Positions 16,691 to 25,492 are shown, counted from the stretch's first letter. The stretch: 44,817 bases of DNA from Flavobacteriales bacterium (GCA_013360395.1 JABWBQ010000023.1:1-44817); one strand, 5' to 3'. The notes: generated by a model not told the origin, from the sequence alone. Numbers and translations are program-made.

Positions 16691-17076
16691 TCCGCACCAT
16701 CCTTCTATTGGGCGCATTCGTCGTGCTCTTGTCCCTGGACCGCGCGGGAGAGCCATGGACGGCACCGCCGGAGGCCGACCGCATGAAGGACCCGATGGCC
16801 GGGGACCCCAAGGCGGCCGTACGCGGCGCCAAGGTCTTCCGGTCCCTGTGCTGGACCTGTCACGGTGTGGAAGGGCGCGGTGACGGGCCCAATGCCACCG
16901 TGCTCAAGGTGAAGCCGGCCGACCTGGGATCGGGCCCCGTGCAACAGCAGACCAACGGCGCCCTGTATTGGAAGATCACCCACGGTCGCGGGGAGATGGC
17001 CTCCTACGAGCAGGTGCTCAGCCGGGAGGACCGCTGGGCTTTGGCGCACTACATCCGCACCCTCGCACACCCATGA
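16687..17076 (+). CDS. Mono-haem c-type cytochrome
   Basis: The 129-residue protein has an N-terminal hydrophobic segment (ILLLGAFVVLLSL) acting as signal or anchor. A class I cytochrome c fold follows with CWTCHG, GRGDGPNA and a distal Met candidate in GEMASYEQVLS. It ends with the usual C-terminal helix DRWALAHYIRTL. It overlaps both neighbours by ATGA, so it is produced together with the polyferredoxin and the outer-membrane barrel. It is probably periplasmic and probably carries electrons between them. Confidence 0.9.
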   Translation: MIRTILLLGAFVVLLSLDRAGEPWTAPPEADRMKDPMAGDPKAAVRGAKVFRSLCWTCHGVEGRGDGPNATVLKVKPADLGSGPVQQQTNGALYWKITHGRGEMASYEQVLSREDRWALAHYIRTLAHP

Positions 17077-17987
17077 AAAGTACCGCCCGTCGGCTTGTCT
17101 TGTCCGCTGCCGCATTGCTGTGCGCCCGGGGTCTGTCGGCCCAGGAGGAGGCACGGCCCGAACCCGTCACCGGGACCTTCGCAGGCACCCAGGTGGTGAA
17201 CGCCCAGAGCGTGGAGGTGGTGCCGCGCAAGCGGTCCTTCGGATTCATGATCCAGCACCGTTTCGGCACGGTGGGCACCGATGAGCAGGTGTGGAAGCAG
17301 TTCGCCGGGCTGGACCTGCCGGCCAACATCCGTTTCTCCTTTCAGTATGCGCCGTTCCAGAACGCGCAGCTCGAGCTGGGCCGGTCCAAGAACGGCAAGG
17401 TGTGGGACCTCGGTGCCAAGCTGCGTGTGCTCCGGCAGACCGTGGAGGACGAGATGCCGGTCTCGCTCACGGTGCTGGCCAACGCGGCCCTGATGAGCGA
17501 TGACCATCCCGCCACGGGGGATCGCGACTTCTTCGCCGACGGCACCACCCCGTTCGCCTATCGGTTCGAGCACCGGCTATCGTACAGCGCGCAGCTCATC
17601 CTGGCACGGCGCTTCACCCCGTGGCTCTCGCTGCAGGTGGCGCCGGTGGCCGTGCACCGCAACCTGGTGGCGGTGGGGGAGCACAACTTCACCCTGGCCA
17701 CCGTGCTGTCCGGCCGGTTCAAGGTCAGCACCAAGGGGTCCGTCCTGGTGGAGGCCGCACCGATCGTCATGGGCCACCGGCCGGGCCATCGGCTCGAACC
17801 GCTGGCCCTCGCCTACGAGGTGGCCACCCAGGGGCACGTGTTCCAGATCGTGCTCTCCAGCGGGCAGGAGATCATCGAACAACGGGCCTACACCATGCCC
17901 ACGTCGCGCTACGACGAGGGCCAGTTCCACCTGGGCTTCAACATCGCCCGCACCCTGCTCGTGAAGCCCAAGGCCCCCAAGCACTGA
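17073..17987 (+). CDS. DUF5777-like outer-membrane beta-barrel protein
   Basis: The 304-residue protein has a signal peptide ending LSAQ. The rest is rich in amphipathic strands such as KRSFGFMIQHRFG, IRFSFQYAPFQNAQLELG and RFTPWLSLQVAPVAVH, consistent with a barrel. Length and the RSFGFMIQHRFG start resemble the DUF5777 family of Bacteroidota, which often sits beside c-type cytochromes. The start ATG 17073 overlaps the cytochrome stop. Its role is unknown; a porin-like or cytochrome-holding role at the outer membrane would fit the context. Confidence 0.72.
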   Translation: MKSTARRLVLSAAALLCARGLSAQEEARPEPVTGTFAGTQVVNAQSVEVVPRKRSFGFMIQHRFGTVGTDEQVWKQFAGLDLPANIRFSFQYAPFQNAQLELGRSKNGKVWDLGAKLRVLRQTVEDEMPVSLTVLANAALMSDDHPATGDRDFFADGTTPFAYRFEHRLSYSAQLILARRFTPWLSLQVAPVAVHRNLVAVGEHNFTLATVLSGRFKVSTKGSVLVEAAPIVMGHRPGHRLEPLALAYEVATQGHVFQIVLSSGQEIIEQRAYTMPTSRYDEGQFHLGFNIARTLLVKPKAPKH

Positions 17988-17990
17988 TCC

Positions 17991-18407
17991 ATGGACCGCT
18001 CCTCCTACGTCCTCGCGTTCGCGCTCCTGCTCTCCGCCTGCACCAAGGATGAGGGCCCGCTGTACATCCCCGCACCAAGACCGCCGGACGAGCCCATCGA
18101 TACGGCGTACTTCAGCGCCGAGGTGCTGCCCATCTTCATCGCGCATTGCTGGACCTGCCATCCACCGATGGGCGACATGGACCTCTCGGCCACCGAGGCT
18201 TATGGCAACCTGGTGAACGTGGAGAGCAGCGGCCATGCACCGGCCGTGCGCATCGTGCCGGGCGACCCCGATGCCAGCGTGCTCTGGAACAAGGTGAACT
18301 ACACCGAGGTGTACGGGCTGGGCATGCCGCCTGACGGGACGGCGCTGAGCAGCGAGGAGCTTGCCACCATCCGGGCCTGGATCGAGCAGGGCGCGCTCAA
18401 CAACTGA
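17991..18407 (+). CDS. Lipoprotein with c-type haem site
   Basis: The 138-residue protein has a lipobox (LLLSAC, lipid Cys near 17) and a single haem motif CWTCH inside YFSAEVLPIFIAHCWTCHP. This is the layout of the short cytochrome-like domains common in Bacteroidota and Planctomycetes. GMPPDGTALSSEELATIRAWIEQG forms the C-terminal part. It begins three bases after the barrel gene, closing the operon. A lipid anchor plus haem suggests an outer-membrane electron acceptor or donor next to the barrel. Confidence 0.87.
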   Translation: MDRSSYVLAFALLLSACTKDEGPLYIPAPRPPDEPIDTAYFSAEVLPIFIAHCWTCHPPMGDMDLSATEAYGNLVNVESSGHAPAVRIVPGDPDASVLWNKVNYTEVYGLGMPPDGTALSSEELATIRAWIEQGALNN

Positions 18408-18436
18408 GCGTCACACGGGCACGGTCCCGAGGTCGT

Positions 18437-20101
18437 TCACTGCACCAGCAAGCGTGCCGTGGCGCGTTGCCGGTCCGTGCTGAAGACCGCGGTGTAGGGG
18501 CCCGGGGGCAGGGACAGGTGCAGGGCGCCCCGGTCCGGCAGGGGGCCTTCGGCATGCACGGTACGCCCTGCGGCGTCGGTGATGCGCAGCGCCTCCGGCG
18601 CGAAGGGGCAGATGTAGTGCACCGCACCGGCCGTCGGCACCGGGAACAGCAACGCACGCGGGTCCTCCACCACCGCCAGGCCCGTGTTCGGGTCCACCAC
18701 GATGTATTGCAGCATCATCATGTTGTCCTCGTGCATCAGGTTGTGGCAGTGGTACATGAAGGGCCACCCGTCGGTGAGGTCGTCGAAGCGCATGATGATG
18801 CGGACGGTGGCACCGGCGTCCACCAGCACCACGTCCTTGGGGCCCTCTTCCCAGGGGTCGGGCGGGGCGCCGTTGCGGTCCAGCACAAAAAAGGAGCCGC
18901 CGTGCAGGTGCATGGGGTGCGCCATGTTGCTGTTGTTCACGATCTCCCACACCTCGGTGGTGCCCAGCAGCATCGTGTCGTTCACCACGTCCGGGTCGAA
19001 CATGAGCCCGTTGATGGTGAACATGCCCATGCCCACCATGCCCATGCCGGCCAGTTCCTTGGTGCGGGTCCGGATGGCGTCGGCCTCGTCCGGGGGATCG
19101 ACGGCCACCAGCGAGGCGGGGATCGCCGTCACCGGGTCGGCCGTGGGCGCGGTGACGCGGATGCGCAGCACGGGGAAGTCCATCCCGTTGAGCGCGCTGG
19201 ACTCCCAGATGGGGTTGTTGGCGCCGGGCACCGTGAGGGGCAGCTCGCTGCCGAAGCTCATCAAAAGCAGGCTGTCGCCCTCCATGCCGGTGAGGTCCAC
19301 CAGCACCTCGGCGCGCTCCCCGTTGCTCAACGGCAGTCGGTCGGTGGGCACGGGGGCGCTCAGCAGGCCGCCGTCGCCGGCGATCACGTGGAAGGTGCGG
19401 CCGTCCTCGAAGCCGAAGCGGTACACCCGGGCGTTGCTGCCGTTGAGCAGTCGCAGCCGCACCACCTGGGCCGGGCATTCCACGTACGCATGCGGTGTGC
19501 CGTTCACCAGCACCGAGTCGCCGTAGGGGCCGAGGACGAAGTTGCCGTTGGGCGCGAAGCGCCGGTCCTGGACCACCACCGGCAGGTCGTCCACGCCGTA
19601 GGTGCGGGGCAGCTCGAGCGCCGCTTCGGCACTGTCGCGCACCACGATGGCACCGGCCACGCCCATATGGGCCTGCTCGGCGGTGAGCCCGTCGGGGTGG
19701 GGGTGGTACCAAAAGGTGGCGGCCGGGTTGTTCACGGGGAACTCCACGAACCAGGTCTCGCCGGGCAGCACCTCGCGCGGAGGCCCGCCGTCCGCCCAGC
19801 CGGGTACCCGCATGCCATGCCAGTGCATGCTGGTGAGCTGGGCCAGCTGGTTGTGCACGCGGATGCGGGCCGTGTCGCCCTGCTGCAGCACCAAGGTGGG
19901 GCCCAGGTACGAGGCGCTCGCACCGTAGGTGTTGGTGCTCACCCCGGGGTAGAAGTTGACGATGTGCTCGTCCACCACCAGGTCGAAGGTGTCCTGCGCC
20001 AGCGCGGGCGGGATGGCCATGGGGTTCATCACCTGGGCTGCGGCAGGGACGGTCACCAGGCCGGCGAGGGCCCAGCAGGGGAGGCTGAAGCGTGCGTTCA
20101 T
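18437..20101 (-). CDS. Secreted multicopper oxidase with short T9SS-like C-terminus
   Basis: The 554-residue protein has a signal peptide ending PAAAQ and three cupredoxin domains with all four copper-ligand blocks: SMHWHG (H93, H95), WYHPHPDG (H133, H135), HPMHLHG, and HCHNLMHEDNMM with the type 1 Cys-His pair and axial Met. Such enzymes oxidise cuprous ions, metals or phenolics. A Met-rich patch (GMGMVGMGMF) is typical of copper-tolerance oxidases. After the oxidase domain comes a sorting-domain-like tail beginning FPVPTAGAVHY in place of the usual YPNP, ending LRITDAAGRTV ... GPYTAVFSTD. The ATG 20101 gives the clean signal peptide. It converges with the cytochrome operon and probably belongs to it functionally. 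Confidence 0.9.
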   Translation of the reverse strand: MNARFSLPCWALAGLVTVPAAAQVMNPMAIPPALAQDTFDLVVDEHIVNFYPGVSTNTYGASASYLGPTLVLQQGDTARIRVHNQLAQLTSMHWHGMRVPGWADGGPPREVLPGETWFVEFPVNNPAATFWYHPHPDGLTAEQAHMGVAGAIVVRDSAEAALELPRTYGVDDLPVVVQDRRFAPNGNFVLGPYGDSVLVNGTPHAYVECPAQVVRLRLLNGSNARVYRFGFEDGRTFHVIAGDGGLLSAPVPTDRLPLSNGERAEVLVDLTGMEGDSLLLMSFGSELPLTVPGANNPIWESSALNGMDFPVLRIRVTAPTADPVTAIPASLVAVDPPDEADAIRTRTKELAGMGMVGMGMFTINGLMFDPDVVNDTMLLGTTEVWEIVNNSNMAHPMHLHGGSFFVLDRNGAPPDPWEEGPKDVVLVDAGATVRIIMRFDDLTDGWPFMYHCHNLMHEDNMMMLQYIVVDPNTGLAVVEDPRALLFPVPTAGAVHYICPFAPEALRITDAAGRTVHAEGPLPDRGALHLSLPPGPYTAVFSTDRQRATARLLVQ

Positions 20102-20157
20102 GGATGCTCGGATGCACGAAGTACGCGCGCGGCGGGCTCTCCGCCGCATGACGGGCA

Positions 20158-20940
20158 TCATCCGGCGGGCGGGTCGTGCCACCACCGCCAGGCCGCCTCG
20201 GCCTGGGCACGCAGCATCACCAGGCCGTTCTCCACGGTGGCGCCCGCCATGCGACCGCGTTGCATGAAGAGGGTGTCCTCGGGGTTGTACACCAGGTCGA
20301 TCAGATGGTGCCGGTCCGTGAGGGCCTCGTAGGGCAGGGTGGGGGCTTCATCCACCCGGGGCCACATGCCCAGCGGTGTGGTGTTGACGATCAGCCGGCA
20401 CACGCCCAGCACGGTGCGGTCCACCTGCTCCCAGAGCAGGTCGCCCCGTTCGCGGCTGCGGCTCACCACACGGAACCTTACCCCCAGCTCGCGCAGCACG
20501 TAGGCCACGGCCCGGCTGGCCCCGCCGCTGCCCAGCACCAGGGCGCGCGGTCGCACTGCCCCGCCTTGTGCGGACAGGTCCCGCAGGTGCGGGTCCACGA
20601 GGGCGCGGAAACCGTCGATGTCCGTGTTATGCCCCAGCCATCGCCCCTCCTGGATCCGGATGCTGTTCACCGCCCCCACGGCCGCCGCCTCGGCGCTCAG
20701 CCCGTGCAGGAGCGGGACCACCGCCTGTTTGTAGGGGATGGTGACGTTGAGCCCGCGCAGGTCCGGGTGTGCGGCGATCAGTGCGGGCAGGTCCTCCACG
20801 CGCTCCAGCTCGAACAGCGTATAACCGGCCCGGGTCAGGCCCTCCCGCGCGAAGATCGGCGCGAAGAGCTCCGGGGAGCGGGAGTGGCCGAGCGACCGGC
20901 CGATCAGACCATACCGTTCCACGCGTTCCTCAACGCTCAA
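20158..20940 (-). CDS. aroE: Shikimate dehydrogenase
   Basis: AroE reduces 3-dehydroshikimate to shikimate with NADPH in aromatic amino-acid synthesis. The 260-residue protein has the substrate motifs GRSLGHSRSPE, NVTIPYKQ with the catalytic lysine, GAVNSI and NTDIDGF with the catalytic Asp. The cofactor loop is VLGSGGASRAVAYVL. The start overlaps the dedA stop by ATGA (20937-20940), so the two are co-translated. Length is at the short end of normal. Confidence 0.95.
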   Translation of the reverse strand: MSVEERVERYGLIGRSLGHSRSPELFAPIFAREGLTRAGYTLFELERVEDLPALIAAHPDLRGLNVTIPYKQAVVPLLHGLSAEAAAVGAVNSIRIQEGRWLGHNTDIDGFRALVDPHLRDLSAQGGAVRPRALVLGSGGASRAVAYVLRELGVRFRVVSRSRERGDLLWEQVDRTVLGVCRLIVNTTPLGMWPRVDEAPTLPYEALTDRHHLIDLVYNPEDTLFMQRGRMAGATVENGLVMLRAQAEAAWRWWHDPPAG

Positions 20941-21593
20941 GCGGCCTGCTTATTGAGCCTGGCGCGCACGAGTTCCACCGCCATCGGCAGTACGCTGATC
21001 CCGATGATGGCCAATATCACGGTCTCGTAATGCTTCTGCACGAAGGGCAGGTTGCCGAACAGGTAGCCCAGCATCGTCAGCAGGCCGATCCACAACGCCC
21101 CGCCCAGCACGTCGTACGGCAGGAACCTGCGGCGGTAGTCCATGGCGCCCACTCCCGCCACGAAGGGGGTGATGGTGCGTACGATCGGCACGAACCGCGC
21201 GATGATGATCGTCTTCACCCCGTACTTCTCGAAGTAGGCGTGCGTCTTGTCCAGGTCCTTGCGGCGCACCAGCGCGCGGCCGAACAGCTTCCAGCCCACC
21301 ACGCGCGCCCCGAACCAGCGGCCCACCGCGTAGTTGATGTTGTCGCCCAGCACCGCGGCCACGAAGAGCAGGGCGATGAGCAGGCCCAGGTCCAGCATGC
21401 CGGCGGCGGCCAGCGTGCCCGCCACGAAGAGGAGTGAATCGCCCGGCAGGAAGGGCATCACCACCAGCCCGGTCTCCACGAAGATGATCGCGAACAACAG
21501 GGCGTAGATCCAGGCGCCATGGTCGTGGATGAAGACCGGCAGCGTCTCGTTGAGGTGCGTGATGAAATACCAGAACTCCTGGATGATCTCCAT
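20937..21593 (-). CDS. DedA-family membrane protein
   Basis: DedA proteins are polytopic inner-membrane proteins with a role in lipid (undecaprenyl phosphate or phosphatidylethanolamine) flipping and envelope homeostasis. The 218-residue product shows the family signatures FVETGLVVMPFLPGDSLLF, LGDNINYAVGRWFG and RFVPIVRTITPFVAG. ATG 21593 is supported by TACTTTTG (21619-21612), 18 bases upstream. It is coupled to aroE, with no functional link apparent. Confidence 0.93.
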   Translation of the reverse strand: MEIIQEFWYFITHLNETLPVFIHDHGAWIYALLFAIIFVETGLVVMPFLPGDSLLFVAGTLAAAGMLDLGLLIALLFVAAVLGDNINYAVGRWFGARVVGWKLFGRALVRRKDLDKTHAYFEKYGVKTIIIARFVPIVRTITPFVAGVGAMDYRRRFLPYDVLGGALWIGLLTMLGYLFGNLPFVQKHYETVILAIIGISVLPMAVELVRARLNKQAA

Positions 21594-21611
21594 GGGGTGG
21601 GATGAGGCGCG

Positions 21612-21619
21612 CAAAAGTA
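21612..21619 (-). promoter_or_regulatory. Putative -7 promoter element of dedA-aroE
   Basis: TACTTTTG is a perfect TAnnTTTG match, 18 bases before the dedA ATG. It fixes the start at 21593 rather than any of the longer in-frame starts. Confidence 0.5.
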
Positions 21620-21900
21620 GCCGTCCATCGGCGGATGGGCTCGCGATCGTGGCGTGGGGTGTGAGCGGCGACCAAAGCATCATTCCGTTCCTGCACAGGA
21701 TCTCGCAATGCACCATGGCGCGTTCCGTGTCCCGATCCCTGCGAACTATGGATCCGGAGGATCGAAGCTTGGATCTTGAGTTCGCGAGTTGTGGGTGCCC
21801 GATGAGGCGGGTTGACGCAAGGAGGTTGAACATGGAAGCCCTTCACGAACGAAGGCGACGGATAGTCCGGTCGCATGGGCTGGGACATGGCCCCATGGCT
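21620..21900. other. Intergenic stretch upstream of dedA, no gene recognised
   Basis: These 281 bases hold no frame that resembles a protein and no clear hairpin or repeat. They lead into the decayed sorting-domain relic that follows. Confidence 0.4.
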
Positions 21901-22097
21901 GATCGCCAAATACGTGTCCGGGGCTGGTCCTCCGGCGCGCACACCTACCGCATTTGCGATGCTGTGGGCCGGGTGCTGCTGCAGGGTACCGCATCGGTCG
22001 TGGCCGGTGAGCATGCCAGCCTACGAATGGTCCGATCGCGCCGGGCGTCCACACCCTCAGTAACGCCGAACGCGCTGTGCGGTTCGCGATGCCGTAG
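21901..22097 (+). pseudogene. Relic of a T9SS type A sorting domain, frameshifted
   Basis: In one plus frame the sequence reads RVRGWSSGAHTYRICDAVGR, then VLLQGTASVVAGEHASL. After a frame change near 22021-22028 it reads NGPIAPGVHTLSNAERAVRF followed by AMP and TAG at 22095-22097. Together these match the final strands of a type A sorting domain (DAxGR ... APGVHTL ... RAVRF). No intact secreted-protein gene precedes it and the shift breaks the domain. It is therefore the 3' end of a lost surface-protein gene. The upstream limit is uncertain. Confidence 0.65.
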
Positions 22098-22196
22098 CGG
22101 AACGGGATCCATCCGCGCTGACGGTGTCGCGCTCCTGGGGTGTGTGCGCGGCACCCATGCGGGGTGCGCAAGCGGGCGGTGGTGGTCGTCCCGTTC

Positions 22197-22964
22197 TCAG
22201 TGGAAGGCTTCCGGCACGGTCATCCCGAAGTGCGCCCAAAGGGCCTCGCGGAACCCGGTCTCGTCGTGACTGCGCTCCTCGCGCGAACCGTTGCGCGTGA
22301 TGATGGTTCGTCGCTGGGTGAGCGTCACCCTGCCGTCGGGCAGCGCCATGCTCACCACCGTGCGCTGGGTGAAGTGGCTGTGCGGCGAGGTCTGGTGGTG
22401 GCGGCACATCGGAGCGAAATCCGCGAAGGGGTGGTCGTCCGTGCTGAAGCGGTACACAGGAACGTCGCTGCGGCCGTTGGACCGCTTGAGCACCAGCTGC
22501 CCGGAGCCGTCGTGGATGATGCGGAAGGTCCGGCCCCCGTCGTCGAGCGGCTCATCCACACGCAGGGGCAGGGGGCTCATGAACAGGTCGCCGAAGCCCA
22601 CGTCCACCAGGTACCGTTCCTCGCCCACGTCCACCAGCAGGGCCATGTGGTCGAAGGGAGGGCCGTAGCGCTGACGGCGCTGTTCGTACACCTGCCCCTG
22701 CACCCGCGCCAGGCGGTAGCCCAGGTGTTCCAGCAGTTCGGCGAAGAGCCCGTTCAGTTCGTAGCAGAACCCGCCCCGGCGCTGCCGCACCACCTTGTCG
22801 AAGAGGCGTTCCACGTCGAGCTCGATGGGGATGCGGGCCCGGATGTGCAGGTTCTCGAAGGGGACGGCCATCAGGTGGGACCGGTGCAGGCGTACCAGTC
22901 CCTCCAGGTCGGGCTGGTCGGTGCCGCGGGAGCCGATGCGCTCCAGGTAGTGCCGGATGTCCAT
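22197..22964 (-). CDS. nat: Arylamine N-acetyltransferase
   Basis: NAT enzymes move an acetyl group from acetyl-CoA to arylamines and hydrazines. The 255-residue length is standard. The catalytic triad is visible: C67 in RRGGFCYELN, H106 in PPFDHMALLV and D121 in YLVDVGFGD. VPFENLHI is the usual N-terminal block. It lies 69 bases downstream of the OsmC gene on the same strand, possibly one unit for detoxification. Confidence 0.94.
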   Translation of the reverse strand: MDIRHYLERIGSRGTDQPDLEGLVRLHRSHLMAVPFENLHIRARIPIELDVERLFDKVVRQRRGGFCYELNGLFAELLEHLGYRLARVQGQVYEQRRQRYGPPFDHMALLVDVGEERYLVDVGFGDLFMSPLPLRVDEPLDDGGRTFRIIHDGSGQLVLKRSNGRSDVPVYRFSTDDHPFADFAPMCRHHQTSPHSHFTQRTVVSMALPDGRVTLTQRRTIITRNGSREERSHDETGFREALWAHFGMTVPEAFH

Positions 22965-23033
22965 GCCTTCAGCCTCGCAGGATGGCCGGCGGCCCGGGGG
23001 CGAACGCCACAGGGGCGTGACCGAGCGCAGTGC

Positions 23034-23450
23034 TCATGGTTTGGGCGCGATGCTGATGTGCACGGGGCTCAGCAGGGTGCGGTGCACCGGGCAGCGCGTG
23101 GCGATCTGCATCAGGCGTTCGCGCTGGGCGGGGTCCAATTCACCTTCGATGCCGATGTCCAGGTGCATGCGTGTCTCCACCTCGCCCAGCGTGGTGCTCC
23201 GCTCCATGCGCACGTCAACGCTCAGGGCCTGCACGGGCCAACCCTTGCGGTCGGCGTACATGCGCATGGTGATCAGGGTGCAGCCTGCCAGGGCGCCGCA
23301 AAGCATTTCGTGGGGCTTGGGGCCTTCGTCGCGGCCCCCTTCGTCCAGGGGTTCGTCGGCCACCACGGTGTGGCCGCGCATGGTCATGCGCGTGGTATAG
23401 GGAGCGCCGTCCAGCCGGGCGCCGATGATGGTAGGTTTGTCCGCATCCAT
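23034..23450 (-). CDS. OsmC-family protein
   Basis: OsmC/Ohr proteins reduce organic peroxides with two cysteines. The 138-residue product has the two expected sites, ALAGCTLITMRMYADRKGW and TRCPVHRTLLSPV, in the usual order and spacing. ATG 23450 is preferred because it follows CACCTTTG (23462-23455), a near-consensus -7 element, by four bases; the longer frame would run across it. It is likely the first gene of a pair with nat. Confidence 0.9.
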   Translation of the reverse strand: MDADKPTIIGARLDGAPYTTRMTMRGHTVVADEPLDEGGRDEGPKPHEMLCGALAGCTLITMRMYADRKGWPVQALSVDVRMERSTTLGEVETRMHLDIGIEGELDPAQRERLMQIATRCPVHRTLLSPVHISIAPKP

Positions 23451-23454
23451 GCGA

Positions 23455-23462
23455 CAAAGGTG
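23455..23462 (-). promoter_or_regulatory. Putative -7 promoter element of the osmC-nat pair
   Basis: CACCTTTG differs from TAnnTTTG at the first position only, with the ATG four bases further on. Confidence 0.35.
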
Positions 23463-23521
23463 CGTAATGGCGCCGCGATCGGGGCGGGGACGGGCCGGCA
23501 TGGTGCGGACCGTTGGTCCGC

Positions 23522-25492
23522 TCAGGCGCCCGGCCGGCCACGGCGCACCAGCGGAAGTTCGCGCGGTGCCTGGATCACCAGGGGCACCTTCTCCACGATG
23601 GTCACGTTCGGGTCCAGCCCCAGGGCCTCGCGGTCCGAGAGGGCGAGCCGCTTCAGCGCATAGTACAGGTCCAGCACCGCGTCGTCGCGCAACGAGAACT
23701 CGTTCTCCACCGAGAGGAAGCGCTCCGTCAGCACGTAGCAGATGTCGGTATGGAAGTCGCCCCGCCGGATGGACTCGTACTTGCTGCTGAACTTCAGCTC
23801 CTGGTCGGCATCCAGCTCCTCGAGCACGCGGCGGAACAGCTGGTTGACCCGCGGCTGGATGCGGAAGCCCAGGTCGAAGTCCACGCGGATCACCTTGTCG
23901 TCGATCAGCTCGCGCACCCGGTACTCGAGGGTGTAGGGCTCATCGGTGTAGTTCACGTGGACGAACCAGTAGATCTCGGCACGTTTCACCTTGCGCGCCA
24001 GGATGCTGTTGATGATCTGTTGCTCGACGTCGCCGGGGTGGTCGGCCTTGGTGAGGTACACCAGGTGGGTGGCGAACTTGGGGACCTCGGGGTCGATGCT
24101 GAGGTCACGCAGGGCCTGGGCGTAGCGCTCCAGCGGCACGAAATCCAGGTAGCGGTTCACGATCTTGCGTGCCCGGTACCAGATGAACATCACGGCGACG
24201 AGCCCCAGGGCGAACAGCAGGAACCAGGCGCGGTGGGTGATCTTCACCACGTTGGCCGCGAAGTAGGCGCCCTCCACGGCGAAGAACAGGCCGATCACCG
24301 GCAGCACCAGCACCAGGGGCCAGTGCCGCACGTAGCGCAGCCAGCCGAACATGAGCGTGGTGGTCATCAGCATGGCCACGCAGATGAAGAAGCCGTAGGC
24401 GGCCTCCATCAGGCTGCTCTCACGGAAGTAGAGCATCACGCCCACGCAGCCCAGCCAGAGCATCCAGTTGACGCTGGGGATGTAGATCTGGCCGCGCATC
24501 AGGGTGGGGAACTTCACCCTTACGCGCGGCCAGAAGTTCAGCGTCATGGCCTCGTTGATCAGGGTGTAGGCCCCGCTGATCAGGGCCTGGCTGGCGATGA
24601 TGGCCGCGAAGGTGGCGATGAGGATGCCCACCAGCAGGAACCAGGGCGGCATCAGCTCGAAGAAGGGATTGCGTCCATCCAGATGGGTCGAACCCTGGTG
24701 CAAAAGCCACGCGCCCTGCCCCATGTAGTTCAGCACGAGCGCGGTCTTCACGAAGGCCCAGCTCACCTGGATGTTCTGCCGGCCGCAATGCCCCAGGTCG
24801 CTGTACAGCGCTTCGGCGCCCGTGGTGCACAGGAACACCGCGCCCAGCAGCCAGAACCCCTGCGGATAGTGCGCCAGTAGGTCGTAGGCGTACCAGGGGT
24901 TGAGGGCCCGCAGCACGTCGGGGTGGTGGACGATGTGGCCCAGCCCCAGCACCAGCAGCATGGTGAACCACAGCAGCATCATGGGGCCGAAGGCGAAGCC
25001 CACCGCCTTGGTGCCGAAACGCTGCACGAAGAAGACCCCCGAGAGGATCGCGATCACGGTCCACACCGTGAGGTCGTTGCCCGGCTCGATCCAGCCGGCG
25101 AGCACCGGCAGGCCGCTCAGCCCCTCCACGGCCGAGGAGACGGTGATCGAGGGGGTGATGATGCCGTCCACAAGCAGCGTGGCCGCCCCCAGGATGGCCG
25201 GCACGTAGAGCCAGTGGCCGAAGCGCCGCACCAGGGCATACAAAGAGAAGATGCCACCTTCACCGCGGTTGTCCGCCCGCAGGGTCAACAGGATGTACTT
25301 CGCGGTGGTCTGCACCGTGAGCGTCCAGAACACGCAGCTGATGCCCCCCAGCACCAGCTGCGCGGTGATCTCCCGTTCGCCGATGATGGCCTTGAAGACA
25401 TACAGCGGCGAGGTGCCCAGATCGCCGAAGATGATGCCGAGCGCGATGAGGACCCCGGCCCAGGAGAACGGGTGGGAACGGGCTTTGGGCAT
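23522..25492 (-). CDS. kup: KUP-family potassium uptake protein
   Basis: Kup is a proton-coupled K+ importer of the inner membrane. The 656-residue protein has about twelve membrane helices, with the family start GIIFGDLGTSPLYVF, GEGGIFSLYALVRR, TPSITVSSAVEGL and CTTGAEALYSDLGHCGR. A cytoplasmic C-terminal domain follows (from about 455: DFVPLERYAQALRDL ... RIQPRVNQLF). Length is typical. A near-consensus -7 element TAATATTG (25546-25539) lies 46 bases upstream, with a perfect palindrome between it and the start. Confidence 0.95.
   Translation of the reverse strand: MPKARSHPFSWAGVLIALGIIFGDLGTSPLYVFKAIIGEREITAQLVLGGISCVFWTLTVQTTAKYILLTLRADNRGEGGIFSLYALVRRFGHWLYVPAILGAATLLVDGIITPSITVSSAVEGLSGLPVLAGWIEPGNDLTVWTVIAILSGVFFVQRFGTKAVGFAFGPMMLLWFTMLLVLGLGHIVHHPDVLRALNPWYAYDLLAHYPQGFWLLGAVFLCTTGAEALYSDLGHCGRQNIQVSWAFVKTALVLNYMGQGAWLLHQGSTHLDGRNPFFELMPPWFLLVGILIATFAAIIASQALISGAYTLINEAMTLNFWPRVRVKFPTLMRGQIYIPSVNWMLWLGCVGVMLYFRESSLMEAAYGFFICVAMLMTTTLMFGWLRYVRHWPLVLVLPVIGLFFAVEGAYFAANVVKITHRAWFLLFALGLVAVMFIWYRARKIVNRYLDFVPLERYAQALRDLSIDPEVPKFATHLVYLTKADHPGDVEQQIINSILARKVKRAEIYWFVHVNYTDEPYTLEYRVRELIDDKVIRVDFDLGFRIQPRVNQLFRRVLEELDADQELKFSSKYESIRRGDFHTDICYVLTERFLSVENEFSLRDDAVLDLYYALKRLALSDREALGLDPNVTIVEKVPLVIQAPRELPLVRRGRPGA

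Noticed and set aside
12622-16765. Long minus-strand frames opposite the lysyl-oxidase-like and polyferredoxin genes
   Set aside because: The plus-strand proteins show signal peptides, metal motifs and a sorting domain; the minus frames show no recognisable domain.
18411-20332. Long frames on both strands overlapping the multicopper oxidase
   Set aside because: Only the 20101-18437 frame contains the four copper-ligand motifs; the others are Arg/His/Gly-rich shadows.
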